The translations under genes and the position numbers were made by a program. Of a stretch of DNA of 64,000 bases, positions 34,912 to 44,872 are shown piece by piece. How positions within the stretch are numbered: the first letter of the stretch is position 1; each line of letters begins with the position of its first letter. The stretch is from an uncultured Oscillospiraceae bacterium (GTDB lineage: Bacteria; Bacillota; Clostridia; Oscillospirales; Ruminococcaceae): positions 1-64,000 of the forward strand of contig CASGAN010000001.1 in NCBI GenBank assembly GCA_949299455.1, in the 5' to 3' direction. A model generated the notes under the pieces. It was given only the letters and a program-made list of their open reading frames with translations, was not told the origin of the DNA and searched no databases.

Positions 34912-36159
34912 ATGCAAGACGATATTCCCCGACCGTATACAATTTTGGACGGCGCGGCAGCAACCAATCTGTTTGCCGCCGGAATGCCGCGCGAAGGTGT
35001 GCTGTATGAAGAGTGGATTCTCTCCCACAAGGAGGTTCTGCTCTCTTTGCAGACTGATTTTGTAAATGCCGGCGCTTCTGTTTTATACACGCCGACACTC
35101 ACCGCAAACGAAGCGTCGCTGATTCGCCGCGGCGTTGAAGCGCCGGATGTGGACAGCTTAAACAAATCACTTGCCGCGCTGACGATCACTGCGGCAGCAG
35201 GCAAAGCAAAGGTTGCAGGCTGTTTGGGTCCGACAGGACTCGCGCTCGCGCCGGCAGGCGAAACCGAATTTGACGAGCTGTGCCAGATTTATGCCGAACA
35301 GGCAGGCGCACTCGACGAAGTCGGTGTCGATCTGTTTGTGATTGAAACGATGGTGTCTGTTCCGGAGGCGCGTGCCGCTGTGCTCGCCTGCCGCAAATAC
35401 AAAAAGCCGGTCATGGTAAGCATGGCATTAAACGATGACGGCGAACTGATTGCCGGCGGTGATCCGCTCGCGTGTCTGATTTCGATGCAGGCACTCGGTG
35501 TAGACGCATTCGGTTTTAACTGCGGCAAAAGCCCGGCAGTGATGGAGGAAGCACTGCGCGCCATCGCACCGTATGCTTCTGTGCCGCTTTTGGCAAAGCC
35601 GAGCGCAGGTGAACCGAATCCGATATTGCCGGATCAATATGAGATTTCACCAGTCATGCTTGCAAAGGCATGCGAGAAGCTCATGGATGCAGGTGCGTCG
35701 ATTGTCGGCGGCTGCTGCGGTACAACGCCTGAACATATTCGTGCGATTGCCGAAATGACAAAGACATATGAGAAAAAGCCGCTTCCAAAGCTCACCACCG
35801 AGCAGGAAAACGACATCTGGCTGACGAATGAACGATCGCTCTTTGCACTTGACGAAGAACGCATTGAATTCACTGCGCCGCTCAACTGCGGCTATGATAT
35901 GTCAGACGATTTTCTGACTGCGGAAAACGACAGCTATGACGTCATGCTGATTCGCGTGGAAACGCCGGATGATGCGCTTGATTTCGCGCACAACGCGCCG
36001 TTTGCCGCACTGCCGGTCTGTTTTCAGTCGGATGATCCGGAGGCGCTGAGCCGTGCTTTATTTTTGTATAGCGGCCGTGCAATGGTCGATTCCAACTGCG
36101 AACTGGAAGATGCACAGCTCCAAAAAATCGCCGCACGTTACGGTGCATTTGTCTACTGA
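34912..36159 (+). CDS. Homocysteine S-methyltransferase domain protein with truncated pterin-binding-like tail
   Basis: 415 aa. Residues 1-285 are a homocysteine methyltransferase (betaine/MetH Hcy) barrel with the zinc cysteines in FGFNCG and GGCCGTTPEHI. Residues 300-415 resemble the first half of a MetH pterin-binding barrel: 'SDDPEALSRALFLYSGRAMVDSN' and a final 'KIAARYGAFVY' match the 'SSDPEVLE-AL--Y-GR-LINS' and 'KKYGAAVV' elements. The chain then stops and a terminator follows, so it has no complete methyl-THF domain and no B12 domain. It may be the homocysteine module of a split MetH or use another methyl donor. Last gene of the ddl operon, 18 bp after argS. Confidence 0.8.
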   Translation: MQDDIPRPYTILDGAAATNLFAAGMPREGVLYEEWILSHKEVLLSLQTDFVNAGASVLYTPTLTANEASLIRRGVEAPDVDSLNKSLAALTITAAAGKAKVAGCLGPTGLALAPAGETEFDELCQIYAEQAGALDEVGVDLFVIETMVSVPEARAAVLACRKYKKPVMVSMALNDDGELIAGGDPLACLISMQALGVDAFGFNCGKSPAVMEEALRAIAPYASVPLLAKPSAGEPNPILPDQYEISPVMLAKACEKLMDAGASIVGGCCGTTPEHIRAIAEMTKTYEKKPLPKLTTEQENDIWLTNERSLFALDEERIEFTAPLNCGYDMSDDFLTAENDSYDVMLIRVETPDDALDFAHNAPFAALPVCFQSDDPEALSRALFLYSGRAMVDSNCELEDAQLQKIAARYGAFVY

Positions 36160-36178
36160 TTCAATTTTCAACAAACGA

Positions 36179-36212
36179 AAAACCGCTCGTGGAAAATTCC
36201 ACGAGCGGTTTT
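36179..36212. terminator. Bidirectional rho-independent terminator
   Basis: A 16-bp stem (36179-36194 with 36197-36212) has a 2-nt loop and A/T flanks. It ends the ddl operon rightward and the MATE gene leftward. Confidence 0.92.
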
Positions 36213-36214
36213 GT

Positions 36215-37615
36215 TTATTCCACAACCTTTTTGCTGCACCAAGCATCTCCGCGGAAGCGAATCCGGAATGCAACCGTTTTCACAAGCCATTCAAGTCCCA
36301 TTGAAATCCACACGCCGTAAATGCCAAGTCCGCACCAGATAGCCAGCGCATAGCCTGAAAAGACACGCACCGCCCACATACACACAAGCGAAGTCACCGA
36401 TGTATACGTTGCGTCGCCTGCCGCACGCAGTGTATTCGGCATGACGTTTGCGCCGGACCATACAAACGGCATAAACGCACAGCCGATCCACATCACCTGA
36501 TAAATCGTCGGCAGTGTTTCCGGCTGCGGTGCATACAGCGAAAGCAGAAGCGGCATGAGCGGCATCAAAATCACAACGGAAAGCGTACAAATCGTATTGC
36601 CGAGCCATTCCATTCGGCTGCCGTACCGTCTCGCAAGTTCCACTTCACCCGCACCGATACATTGTCCGACAATCGTGAGTGAAACGGTGCTCACCGCAAA
36701 TCCGCATGCATAAATCAGGCTGAACGCACTGCTTGCAATCGCATTTGCCGCCACCGCAATGCCGCCGAGCTGTACCAAGTAGGACTGCACGATGATATTG
36801 CCGCCGTTATAAAACGCCTGCTCCATCGCCACCGGCACACCCATGCGCGCAACTGTAATCATAAGCTTCGGATCGACCTTCAAAATATCGCGCAGCCGCA
36901 CATGCAGAATCCCGCGCTTCGTCATGAGCAGATAGAGCGCCACCATACCGCCGATAAACCGGGCTAAGATATACGAAAGAACGGTTCCGAAAATATCAAG
37001 ATGGAGAATATTCAAAAGCAGAATACTCAGCAAAAAATGCACGACATTGATCATAATCGTGAGCCACAAACATGTTTTCGACGCACCCACACCGCGCAGT
37101 GCCGCAAATGCCGCACTGTAAAACGCAAACGGAATCATCGAAAGACCCATGCCCGCCAGAAATTCCACGCACTTTTCTTTGACCGCCGCTTCCGCCGAGC
37201 CAAACAACCACAAAATAATCGGTTCTGCAAAGAAAAAGCAGCAAAGCCCGACGATCAGTGCCACAATAAACGTGGCAAGTGTCGCCTGGCCAGCAGCCTG
37301 ACGCACTTTTTCCGGGTCATTTTTGCCCTTGTACTGTGCGACGACAACCGTGCCGCCGGACGCGACCGCACCGAACAGTGCCATCGCCAAAAAGATGATC
37401 GGGTTCACAAGACTCACCGCCGAAACGGAGTCCTGGCTGGATGCACTGACCATTGAAACGGTCACCATGCTGATAAAATAGACAAAAAACTGGTCCAAAA
37501 TAACCGGACCTAATATTTTGAAAAACTCTTTGCTCGTAAACATGGAGCTGCCGAACTGGCGCTCTAAAAAACCGCCGATTTTCACTGCGGCAGCATTCTT
37601 CTTTTTCATATCCAT
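36215..37615 (-). CDS. MATE family efflux transporter
   Basis: 466-aa integral membrane protein with about 12 hydrophobic helices in two repeats. Family signs: 'ILGPVILDQF', 'VNPIIFLAMALFGAVASGGTVVVAQYKGKNDPEKVRQAAGQ' in the first half and the equivalent 'VSLTIVGQCIGAGEVELARRYG' in the second. MATE proteins export cationic drugs or metabolites in exchange for Na+ or H+; the substrate is unknown. GAGGGG lies before the ATG at 37615; ATG at 37609 is also possible. Monocistronic. Confidence 0.9.
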   Translation of the reverse strand: MDMKKKNAAAVKIGGFLERQFGSSMFTSKEFFKILGPVILDQFFVYFISMVTVSMVSASSQDSVSAVSLVNPIIFLAMALFGAVASGGTVVVAQYKGKNDPEKVRQAAGQATLATFIVALIVGLCCFFFAEPIILWLFGSAEAAVKEKCVEFLAGMGLSMIPFAFYSAAFAALRGVGASKTCLWLTIMINVVHFLLSILLLNILHLDIFGTVLSYILARFIGGMVALYLLMTKRGILHVRLRDILKVDPKLMITVARMGVPVAMEQAFYNGGNIIVQSYLVQLGGIAVAANAIASSAFSLIYACGFAVSTVSLTIVGQCIGAGEVELARRYGSRMEWLGNTICTLSVVILMPLMPLLLSLYAPQPETLPTIYQVMWIGCAFMPFVWSGANVMPNTLRAAGDATYTSVTSLVCMWAVRVFSGYALAIWCGLGIYGVWISMGLEWLVKTVAFRIRFRGDAWCSKKVVE

Positions 37616-37647
37616 AATTCCCCTCAGGATTGCCCTCTTTTAACTGC

Positions 37648-37676
37648 ATTATATCTGTTTTTTTGCGTCTTGTAAA
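37648..37676 (-). promoter_or_regulatory. Sigma-A promoter of the MATE gene
   Basis: Minus strand TTTACA (37671-37676), 17-bp spacer, TATAAT (37648-37653). Confidence 0.75.
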
Positions 37677-37717
37677 GAGATTTTACTTTTAAATCACAGA
37701 CAAAGATTTCGGCGGGA

Positions 37718-37745
37718 ACATTTGCGGATTTTCTTTCATAGGATA
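37718..37745 (+). promoter_or_regulatory. Likely sigma-K (mother-cell) promoter of dpaAB
   Basis: CATAGGATA (37737-37745) fits the sigma-K -10 consensus CATAnnnTA exactly, with AC (37718-37719) 17 bp upstream as the -35. Dipicolinate synthase is sigma-K controlled in Bacillus. No sigma-A promoter is visible. Confidence 0.6.
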
Positions 37746-37790
37746 TTACGCCGTATCGCTGTTTGTTTGTTATGAAGGAGTGATGTACCC

Positions 37791-38672
37791 ATGAACAGCA
37801 CCCGCATCCTCATTGCCGGCGGCGATCTGCGGCAGGCATATCTGGCAGACGTCCTCTGCCGCACCTGTGCGGTAGATACAATCGGACTTGATAAAATTCC
37901 AAGCCCGCCGGGCCCTCTGCCGGAAACCGCACTTGCCGCACTTGCCGCACCGGATTATCTGATGCTTCCCGTCCCTGCCATGTCGGATGACACGTACTTA
38001 AACACCCCGTTTTCCGCCAAACGCATCCCGATTGACGAGGTGCTCGACTGCGCCTCTGCACAAACTGTCATTCTCGGCGGAAAAATCAGCGGCACGCTCG
38101 CCGAAAAATTAAAACGCCGCAATCTTTCATTCATCGACTACATGGAATGGGAGCCGCTTGCCATCAAAAACGCTTCGGTTACTGCTGAAGCCGCCGTTCA
38201 AATCGCCATGGAAGAGCTTCCTGTTTCGATTGAAGGTCTGCCGGTTCTGATTATCGGTTACGGACGGATCGGAAGACTTTTGCTGCGCAAATTTTCCGCA
38301 CTGGGCGCATCGTGCATTGTCGCAGCACGTTCGCCGGCGGCACGCGCATGGAGTGAAATGGAAGGTGCCATGTCCTGCGATATGACAGCATTGATCGACG
38401 GTGTGGAACGCAGTCGGCTCATCATCAACACCGTTCCGATCTGCCTGCTCACAAAGGAAATTCTCGCCCATGCCAGAGAGGACTGTCTGCTCATTGACCT
38501 CGCCTCCAAACCGGGCGGTATCGACCAGGCAGCAGCCGGTGCATTCGGTCTGCACACCATCTGGGCGCTGTCGCTTCCCGGAAAGGTTGCGCCTGCAACT
38601 GCTGCTGACATTTTGGCAAAAACCATTTTTGAAATCGATGCCGAGAGGAGGAATGGTCATGGCACGCTGTAA
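37791..38672 (+). CDS. dpaA: Dipicolinate synthase subunit A
   Basis: 293 aa (SpoVFA). With DpaB it oxidises dihydrodipicolinate to dipicolinic acid, the Ca-chelating spore-core compound, in the mother cell. The N-terminal domain starts 'RILIAGGDLRQAYLADVL'. A Rossmann NAD(P) domain has 'VLIIGYGRIGRLLLRKFSALGA' at about 148-168. 'LIDLASKPGGID' and 'WALSLPGKVAPATAADIL' are typical of the family. GAAGGAG upstream. Overlaps dpaB by 14 bp. Strong evidence that the organism sporulates. Confidence 0.95.
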   Translation: MNSTRILIAGGDLRQAYLADVLCRTCAVDTIGLDKIPSPPGPLPETALAALAAPDYLMLPVPAMSDDTYLNTPFSAKRIPIDEVLDCASAQTVILGGKISGTLAEKLKRRNLSFIDYMEWEPLAIKNASVTAEAAVQIAMEELPVSIEGLPVLIIGYGRIGRLLLRKFSALGASCIVAARSPAARAWSEMEGAMSCDMTALIDGVERSRLIINTVPICLLTKEILAHAREDCLLIDLASKPGGIDQAAAGAFGLHTIWALSLPGKVAPATAADILAKTIFEIDAERRNGHGTL

Positions 38673-39237
38673 ACTCGGATTTGCAGTCACCGGTTCATTT
38701 TGCACGATTCGTCAAAATCTCGATTTGATGCGCACGCTTTCGGCGGACTACGATATTCTGCCGATTTTTTCGTACCACGCCGCCTCGCTCGATACCCGAT
38801 TCGGAAAAGCCGCTGATTTCTTAAAAGAAGCCGAGGAAATTGCCGGCAAAAAAGCCATCTGCACAATTCCCGAAGCCGAGCCGATCGGGCCAAAACACAT
38901 GACCGATTTGATGCTTGTGTCCCCCTGCACCGGAAACACGCTCGCAAAGCTTGCGCTCTCCATCACCGATACACCGGTGACCATGGCAGTCAAATCGCAT
39001 CTGCGCGGCAAAAAGCCGGTTGTCATTGCCGTTTCGACAAACGACGCCATTGCCGGTTCCGCAAAAAATATCGGCGTGCTCACAAACTTAAAGCACTATT
39101 TCTTTGTGCCGTTACGGCAGGATGATTATGAAAAAAAGCCGGCATCACTCGTTGCCGACTTTTCACGTGTAAGCGAAACACTGTCAGCGGCAAGCAGGCA
39201 TATGCAGGTGGAGCCGCTGTTTCTGCCGCCGCTGTAA
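38659..39237 (+). CDS. dpaB: Dipicolinate synthase subunit B
   Basis: 192-aa flavoprotein-family subunit (SpoVFB) of dipicolinate synthase. 'LGFAVTGSFCT' is the nucleotide/flavin-binding start, and 'LMLVSPCTGNTLAKLALSITDTPVTMAVKSHLR' and 'PVVIAVSTNDA' are family blocks. ATG at 38659 is preceded by GAGGAGG at 7 nt; the earlier in-frame ATG is too close. Translationally coupled to dpaA. The aspartokinase/dapA genes that follow it in Bacillus are absent. Confidence 0.95.
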   Translation: MARCKLGFAVTGSFCTIRQNLDLMRTLSADYDILPIFSYHAASLDTRFGKAADFLKEAEEIAGKKAICTIPEAEPIGPKHMTDLMLVSPCTGNTLAKLALSITDTPVTMAVKSHLRGKKPVVIAVSTNDAIAGSAKNIGVLTNLKHYFFVPLRQDDYEKKPASLVADFSRVSETLSAASRHMQVEPLFLPPL

Positions 39238-39249
39238 TATTTTTATGGA

Positions 39250-39276
39250 AAAAACGCCCGCAATGCGGGCGTTTCT
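39250..39276. terminator. Bidirectional rho-independent terminator
   Basis: AAACGCCCGCA pairs with TGCGGGCGTTT with almost no loop. It lies between dpaB (rightward) and acpP (leftward). Confidence 0.85.
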
Positions 39277-39284
39277 TTGTGCTC

Positions 39285-39515
39285 TTATTCAGCGTTCTCT
39301 TCGATGTATTTGACGATATCACCGACGAGTTTGATGTTCTGAAGCTGATCGTCCGGAACCTCAACATCGAATTCTTCTTCGATCGACATAACGATATCCG
39401 CAACGTCCAGAGAATCTGCACCCAGATCTTCTGTGATCGACGCTTCCATTGTAACTTTCTCTTCTTCTACATCAAGTTGGTCAACCAGAATCTCTTTGAT
39501 TTTCTCAAAGACCAT
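39285..39515 (-). CDS. acpP: Acyl carrier protein
   Basis: 76-aa acidic four-helix protein carrying growing acyl chains on phosphopantetheine, attached to the Ser of [14 protein letters not shown] at 39515 has AGGAGG 9 nt upstream. It sits at the distal end of the fab-acc operon, 87 bp after accA, rather than next to fabD or fabF as is more common. Confidence 0.96.
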   Translation of the reverse strand: MVFEKIKEILVDQLDVEEEKVTMEASITEDLGADSLDVADIVMSIEEEFDVEVPDDQLQNIKLVGDIVKYIEENAE

Positions 39516-39602
39516 GAAACGCAACCTCCTTTATTTTTTGATAGTGTTTATATCACGCACAGATCAAATGAGCTGTACGCAACATACGAGCAGATGGAAA
39601 AA

Positions 39603-40409
39603 TCAGGTTTCTTCAAATTCCCCGATTTTTCTAAATTTATTATATCGGCTGTCGAGCAGGATTGCAACATCTTTTTGCATAATTTTTTGCAATGTGCGGT
39701 AAAGATATTCGGAAATGTTCTCTGCCGTCTGCTGCGGATTGTTATGCGCACCGCCGGCAGGCTCCTCAATCGTCGCCTCGCTTACACCAAGTTCTAAAAG
39801 ATCCTCCGCCGTAATCCGCAGACGATCTGCCGCCTCTTTTTCGCGGGAAGCATCTTTCCAGAGGATACTTGCAAATCCACGCGGCGAAATGACCGAATAC
39901 ACGGCATTTTCGAGCATTGCAAGTTCGTCGCACACGCCGAGCGCCAGCGCACCGCCCGAACCGCCTTCGCCCAGCACAATCGAAATGATCGGTGTTTTTA
40001 AACGCGAAAACTCGAGCAGGTTGCGGGCAATCGCCTCGCCCTGACCGCGTTCCTCTGCCGCCACGCCGCAGAATGCACCCGGTGTGTCGATAAAGCAGAC
40101 GATCGGACGTTTGAATTTCTCAGCCTGTTTTGCAAGACGGAGCGCTTTTCTATATCCTTCCGGATGCGGCATCGCAAAGTTTGCGCGTTTGTTTTCCTCC
40201 AAGTTGCGGCCTTTGACCTGTGCAATCACGGTGATCGGAATGCCGCGGAAATTCGCAATACCGCCGATGATTGCGTGATCGTCGCCGTACAAACGGTCGC
40301 CGTGCATCTCGCAGAACTCATCAAACAGCATCGGGATATAGTCATAAATCGTCGGACGATCCTTGTGACGGATGATCTCAATCCGTTCCGAAGCAGAAAG
40401 TGTACTCAT
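39603..40409 (-). CDS. accA: Acetyl-CoA carboxylase carboxyltransferase subunit alpha
   Basis: 268-aa carboxyltransferase alpha subunit of the crotonase superfamily; with AccD it moves CO2 from biotin to acetyl-CoA to give malonyl-CoA. 'MHGDRLYGDDHAIIGGIA', 'FIDTPGAFCGVAAEERGQGEAIARNL' and 'EGGSGGALALGVCDELAMLENAVYSVISPRGFASILWKD' are diagnostic. The N-terminus is shorter than in E. coli AccA. Overlaps accD by 4 bp, showing translational coupling. Confidence 0.96.
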   Translation of the reverse strand: MSTLSASERIEIIRHKDRPTIYDYIPMLFDEFCEMHGDRLYGDDHAIIGGIANFRGIPITVIAQVKGRNLEENKRANFAMPHPEGYRKALRLAKQAEKFKRPIVCFIDTPGAFCGVAAEERGQGEAIARNLLEFSRLKTPIISIVLGEGGSGGALALGVCDELAMLENAVYSVISPRGFASILWKDASREKEAADRLRITAEDLLELGVSEATIEEPAGGAHNNPQQTAENISEYLYRTLQKIMQKDVAILLDSRYNKFRKIGEFEET

Positions 40410-41272
40410 CGATTGGCCTCCTTTGTATGCAGCCGAATCAGCCGCGATAAGGTACGGCGGATGTTCTTGCGCTCAACGATCATATCGACAAAGCCGTGCT
40501 CCAGCAGAAATTCCGCCGACTGGAAGTCGTCGGGCAGACGCTGACGGATCGTGTCCTCGATGACACGACGGCCCGCAAAGCCAATCAATACCTTCGGCTC
40601 CGCAATAATGATATCGCCGAGCGACGCAAACGAAGCGGTCACACCGCCGGTGGTCGGGTCGGTGAGCACCGTGATATACAAAAGACCTGCATCGCTGTGG
40701 CGCGCAACAGCCGCCGATGTTTTGGCCATCTGCATAAGCGACACAATGCCCTCCTGCATTCTCGCACCGCCCGATGCCGAGAACACCACGACCGGAAGCC
40801 GTTTTTCGGTGGCACGCTCAAATGCACGCGCCAGCTTTTCACCGACGACACTGCCCATCGACGCCATCATGAAGTGCGAGTCCATCACAGCAATGACGCA
40901 GTGTTTATTGCGGATGTTGCACTCGCCGGTCAGAATCGCATCACGCAGTCCTGTTTTTTCCTGAAGCTGTGCGATTTTTTTCTCGTATCCGTCAAAATCA
41001 ATCGGGTTTTTGCTCGTCATGTTCGCGTCATACTCAACAAACGTCCCTTTGTCGATCGTCATGTCAAGCCGCTCTTTCGCAGTCAGACGCGAATGATAGC
41101 CGCAGTTTGAACACACCTTTGCCGCACCGACAAAATCGTCCATAAACATTGCGTTGCCGCAGCGCGGACACTGAAACAGCAAATCGCGCGGAATATTTAC
41201 CTTGTTTTTCTTTTCCGCACGGGTATCGTTTTCCGCACGAAATTTTACTACCTTGAATAAATCTTCAAGCAA
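40406..41272 (-). CDS. accD: Acetyl-CoA carboxylase carboxyltransferase subunit beta
   Basis: 288 aa. The N-terminal zinc ribbon CPRCGNAMF ... CSNCGYH (about residues 35-59) precedes the crotonase fold ('SASGGARMQEGIVSLMQMAKTSAA', 'TDPTTGGVTASFASLGDIIIAEP', 'GFAGRRVIEDTI'). It starts with TTG at 41272 behind AGGAGG at 8 nt. Partner of AccA. Confidence 0.95.
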   Translation of the reverse strand: MLEDLFKVVKFRAENDTRAEKKNKVNIPRDLLFQCPRCGNAMFMDDFVGAAKVCSNCGYHSRLTAKERLDMTIDKGTFVEYDANMTSKNPIDFDGYEKKIAQLQEKTGLRDAILTGECNIRNKHCVIAVMDSHFMMASMGSVVGEKLARAFERATEKRLPVVVFSASGGARMQEGIVSLMQMAKTSAAVARHSDAGLLYITVLTDPTTGGVTASFASLGDIIIAEPKVLIGFAGRRVIEDTIRQRLPDDFQSAEFLLEHGFVDMIVERKNIRRTLSRLIRLHTKEANR

Positions 41273-41309
41273 CCCGGTCGCCTCCTGTCAATCCGCACGG
41301 GTGTGCGTG

Positions 41310-42668
<1,359 letters not shown>

Positions 42669-42683
42669 GGCAGCTCCCCCGCA

Positions 42684-43115
42684 TCACGCGCCGATGGCAA
42701 ACGTGATTTCACAGGTGACTGCGCGTTTTCCGTCAACCGAAGCGGTTGCTTTGCCGACACCGATGCTGCCGCGTGTTTTGATGATCTCCACCTCGAGTGT
42801 GAGCGTATCGCCCGGCACCACTTTTTTGCGGAATTTTGCTTTGTCGATGCCTGCAAAATAAGCGATTTTGCCTTTGTTCTCCGGCAGGGACAACGCACAC
42901 ACAGCGCCTGCCTGTGCAAGCATTTCAACCGTCAGCACACCCGGCTGTACCGGCTCCTGCGGGAAGTGGCCTTTAAACCAGAACTCGTCCGGTTTTAAGT
43001 ATTTTTTCGCCACAACGCGAACGCCCGGCTCCATCTCAACGACCTCGTCGATGAGCAAAAACGGATCGCGGTGCGGAATAATCTCTTTGATCTGCTCCTG
43101 ATTCAACAATGCCAT
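42684..43115 (-). CDS. fabZ: 3-hydroxyacyl-ACP dehydratase FabZ
   Basis: 143-aa hot-dog enzyme removing water from 3-hydroxyacyl-ACP. The catalytic His is in [11 protein letters not shown], the catalytic Glu in '[15 protein letters not shown]', and '[13 protein letters not shown]' is the family signature. ATG at 43115 with AAGGAGG upstream. It is 13 bp after accB. Unsaturated fatty-acid isomerisation could also depend on it if no FabN/FabM exists elsewhere. Confidence 0.96.
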   Translation of the reverse strand: MALLNQEQIKEIIPHRDPFLLIDEVVEMEPGVRVVAKKYLKPDEFWFKGHFPQEPVQPGVLTVEMLAQAGAVCALSLPENKGKIAYFAGIDKAKFRKKVVPGDTLTLEVEIIKTRGSIGVGKATASVDGKRAVTCEITFAIGA

Positions 43116-43128
43116 CGCGCATTCCTCC

Positions 43129-43590
43129 TTATTCCACAATCAGAATTGGCTGATGGAACTCGACACCCTGGCCGTCCTCCACCAGAATTTTCGTGACAAC
43201 GCCGTCAACCTCGCTGTTGACCTCGTTCATGAGCTTCATCGACTCGATGATAAACAGCACGTCGCCTTTTTTGACCGTATCGCCCACTTTGACAAACGGC
43301 TCTTTGTCCGGTGCCGGTTTCGAATAAAACGTACCGACGATCGGCGAAAGAACCGGTGTGCCGGTCACTTCTTCCTCAGTGTTGGCTGCCGGCTGTGCCG
43401 GTGCTGCTGCCGGTGCGGAGGAGAGCACCACCGGTGCTGCCTGCTCGGAAGCGGCAACGACAACCGGCTGTTTGCCCTCGATTTTCAACGAAAAGCCGTC
43501 CTGCTGGAGGCTTACTTTCTGAAGTCCCAGGCGGGATGCTTCTGCCATGAGCGCTTTGATTTCCTCTACATTCAGTTTAAGCTCTGCCAT
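43129..43590 (-). CDS. accB: Biotin carboxyl carrier protein of acetyl-CoA carboxylase
   Basis: 153 aa. An N-terminal helical segment, a flexible Ala/Pro-rich linker (about 48-70) and a C-terminal biotinyl domain with the biotinylated Lys in ESMKLMNE. Carries carboxybiotin between AccC and AccAD. ATG at 43590 with AAAGGAG; starts 13 bp after fabF ends. Confidence 0.96.
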   Translation of the reverse strand: MAELKLNVEEIKALMAEASRLGLQKVSLQQDGFSLKIEGKQPVVVAASEQAAPVVLSSAPAAAPAQPAANTEEEVTGTPVLSPIVGTFYSKPAPDKEPFVKVGDTVKKGDVLFIIESMKLMNEVNSEVDGVVTKILVEDGQGVEFHQPILIVE

Positions 43591-43603
43591 AGTGCCGCTC
43601 CTT

Positions 43604-44839
43604 TTAATCCTCGTATTTTTTAAACAGCAAGCTTGCGTTGTGGCCGCCGAAGCCGAGCGAATTAGAGATCGCATAGTGAATCTCTTTTTCGCGGGGGCCC
43701 TCGGTCACATAGTCAAGATCGCATTCCTCATCCGGTGTTTTGTAGCCGATTGTTGCCGGAATCACACCTTCCTCGAGCGCTTTTGCACAGACGATCGCTT
43801 CGATTGCGCCTGCCGCACCCAAGAGGTGGCCGGTCATCGACTTCGTGGAGCTGACTGCCAGCTCTTTTGCATGATCGCCGAATGCCGCTTTGATTGCTTT
43901 TGTTTCGTATTTATCGTTTAATCCTGTTGAGGTGCCGTGTGCGTTGACATAGTCGACACAGTCGGTCGAAACGCCTGCTTCCTCGCACGCAAGCTGCATA
44001 GCTTTTGCAGCGCCTGCACCTTCCGGATCCGGGCTTGTCATATGATATGCGTCGCCTGTTGCACCGTAGCCAACAACTTCCGCATAGATTTTCGCACCTC
44101 TTGCTTTTGCATGCTCGAGTTCCTCGAGCACGAGAATTGCGCCGCCCTCGCCCATAACGAAGCCGTCACGCTCTTTGTCGAACGGAATCGATGCACGCGC
44201 CGGATCGGACGCATGGCTGAGCGCTTTCATGTTGTCGAATCCTGCAACAGCAAATTCGATGATTGCTGCTTCCGAGCCGCCGGTGACACAAGCGTCCAAG
44301 TATCCGTTGCGGATTGCACGGAATGCCTCGCCCACTGCGTGCGAAGAGGTTGCACATGCGGTGACCGGTGCATAGTTGATGCCTTTAAAGCCGTATTTCA
44401 TCGAAATGCTGCCAGCTGCCATGTTGATAATCATCATCGGTACAAAGAACACCGACACACGGCTGCCGCCTTTTTCCATGAATTTGCGGTATTCTGTTTC
44501 GATCGAATGGAAGCCGCCGATGCCGCTGCCGACAATACAGCCGACACGGAACGGATCGAGATCTTTAAAATCGGTGCCGCAGTCTTTGACGGCTTCATCC
44601 GCTGCCACGAGTGCAAACTGATTGAACCGGTCGGTACGACGCAGTTCGCGTTTATCAAAATAGTTGAGCGGATCAAAGTTTTTTGCCTCTGCCGCCACTT
44701 TGACATCATAGTTCGATGTGTCAAATCCCTCAATCAGGGAAATGCCGCTTTTTCCGGCTTTGATGTTTGCCCAAAACTCTTCCACAGTCAAACCGGTTGC
44801 ACTGACTGTGCCCATTCCTGTAATGACTACTCTTCTCAT
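43604..44839 (-). CDS. fabF: Beta-ketoacyl-ACP synthase II
   Basis: 411-aa condensing enzyme elongating acyl-ACP with malonyl-ACP. The Cys-His-His triad is in 'TACATSSHAV' (Cys about 163), 'NAHGTSTGLND' and 'STKSMTGHLLGAAG'. 'GSGIGGFHSIE' and 'ISNSLGFGGHNASLLF' complete the signature. ATG at 44839 with GGAGG 10 nt upstream. Between fabG and accB. Confidence 0.97.
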   Translation of the reverse strand: MRRVVITGMGTVSATGLTVEEFWANIKAGKSGISLIEGFDTSNYDVKVAAEAKNFDPLNYFDKRELRRTDRFNQFALVAADEAVKDCGTDFKDLDPFRVGCIVGSGIGGFHSIETEYRKFMEKGGSRVSVFFVPMMIINMAAGSISMKYGFKGINYAPVTACATSSHAVGEAFRAIRNGYLDACVTGGSEAAIIEFAVAGFDNMKALSHASDPARASIPFDKERDGFVMGEGGAILVLEELEHAKARGAKIYAEVVGYGATGDAYHMTSPDPEGAGAAKAMQLACEEAGVSTDCVDYVNAHGTSTGLNDKYETKAIKAAFGDHAKELAVSSTKSMTGHLLGAAGAIEAIVCAKALEEGVIPATIGYKTPDEECDLDYVTEGPREKEIHYAISNSLGFGGHNASLLFKKYED

Positions 44840-44872
44840 TGCATTCAAACCTCCAGCCAAACTGCTGTTTTC

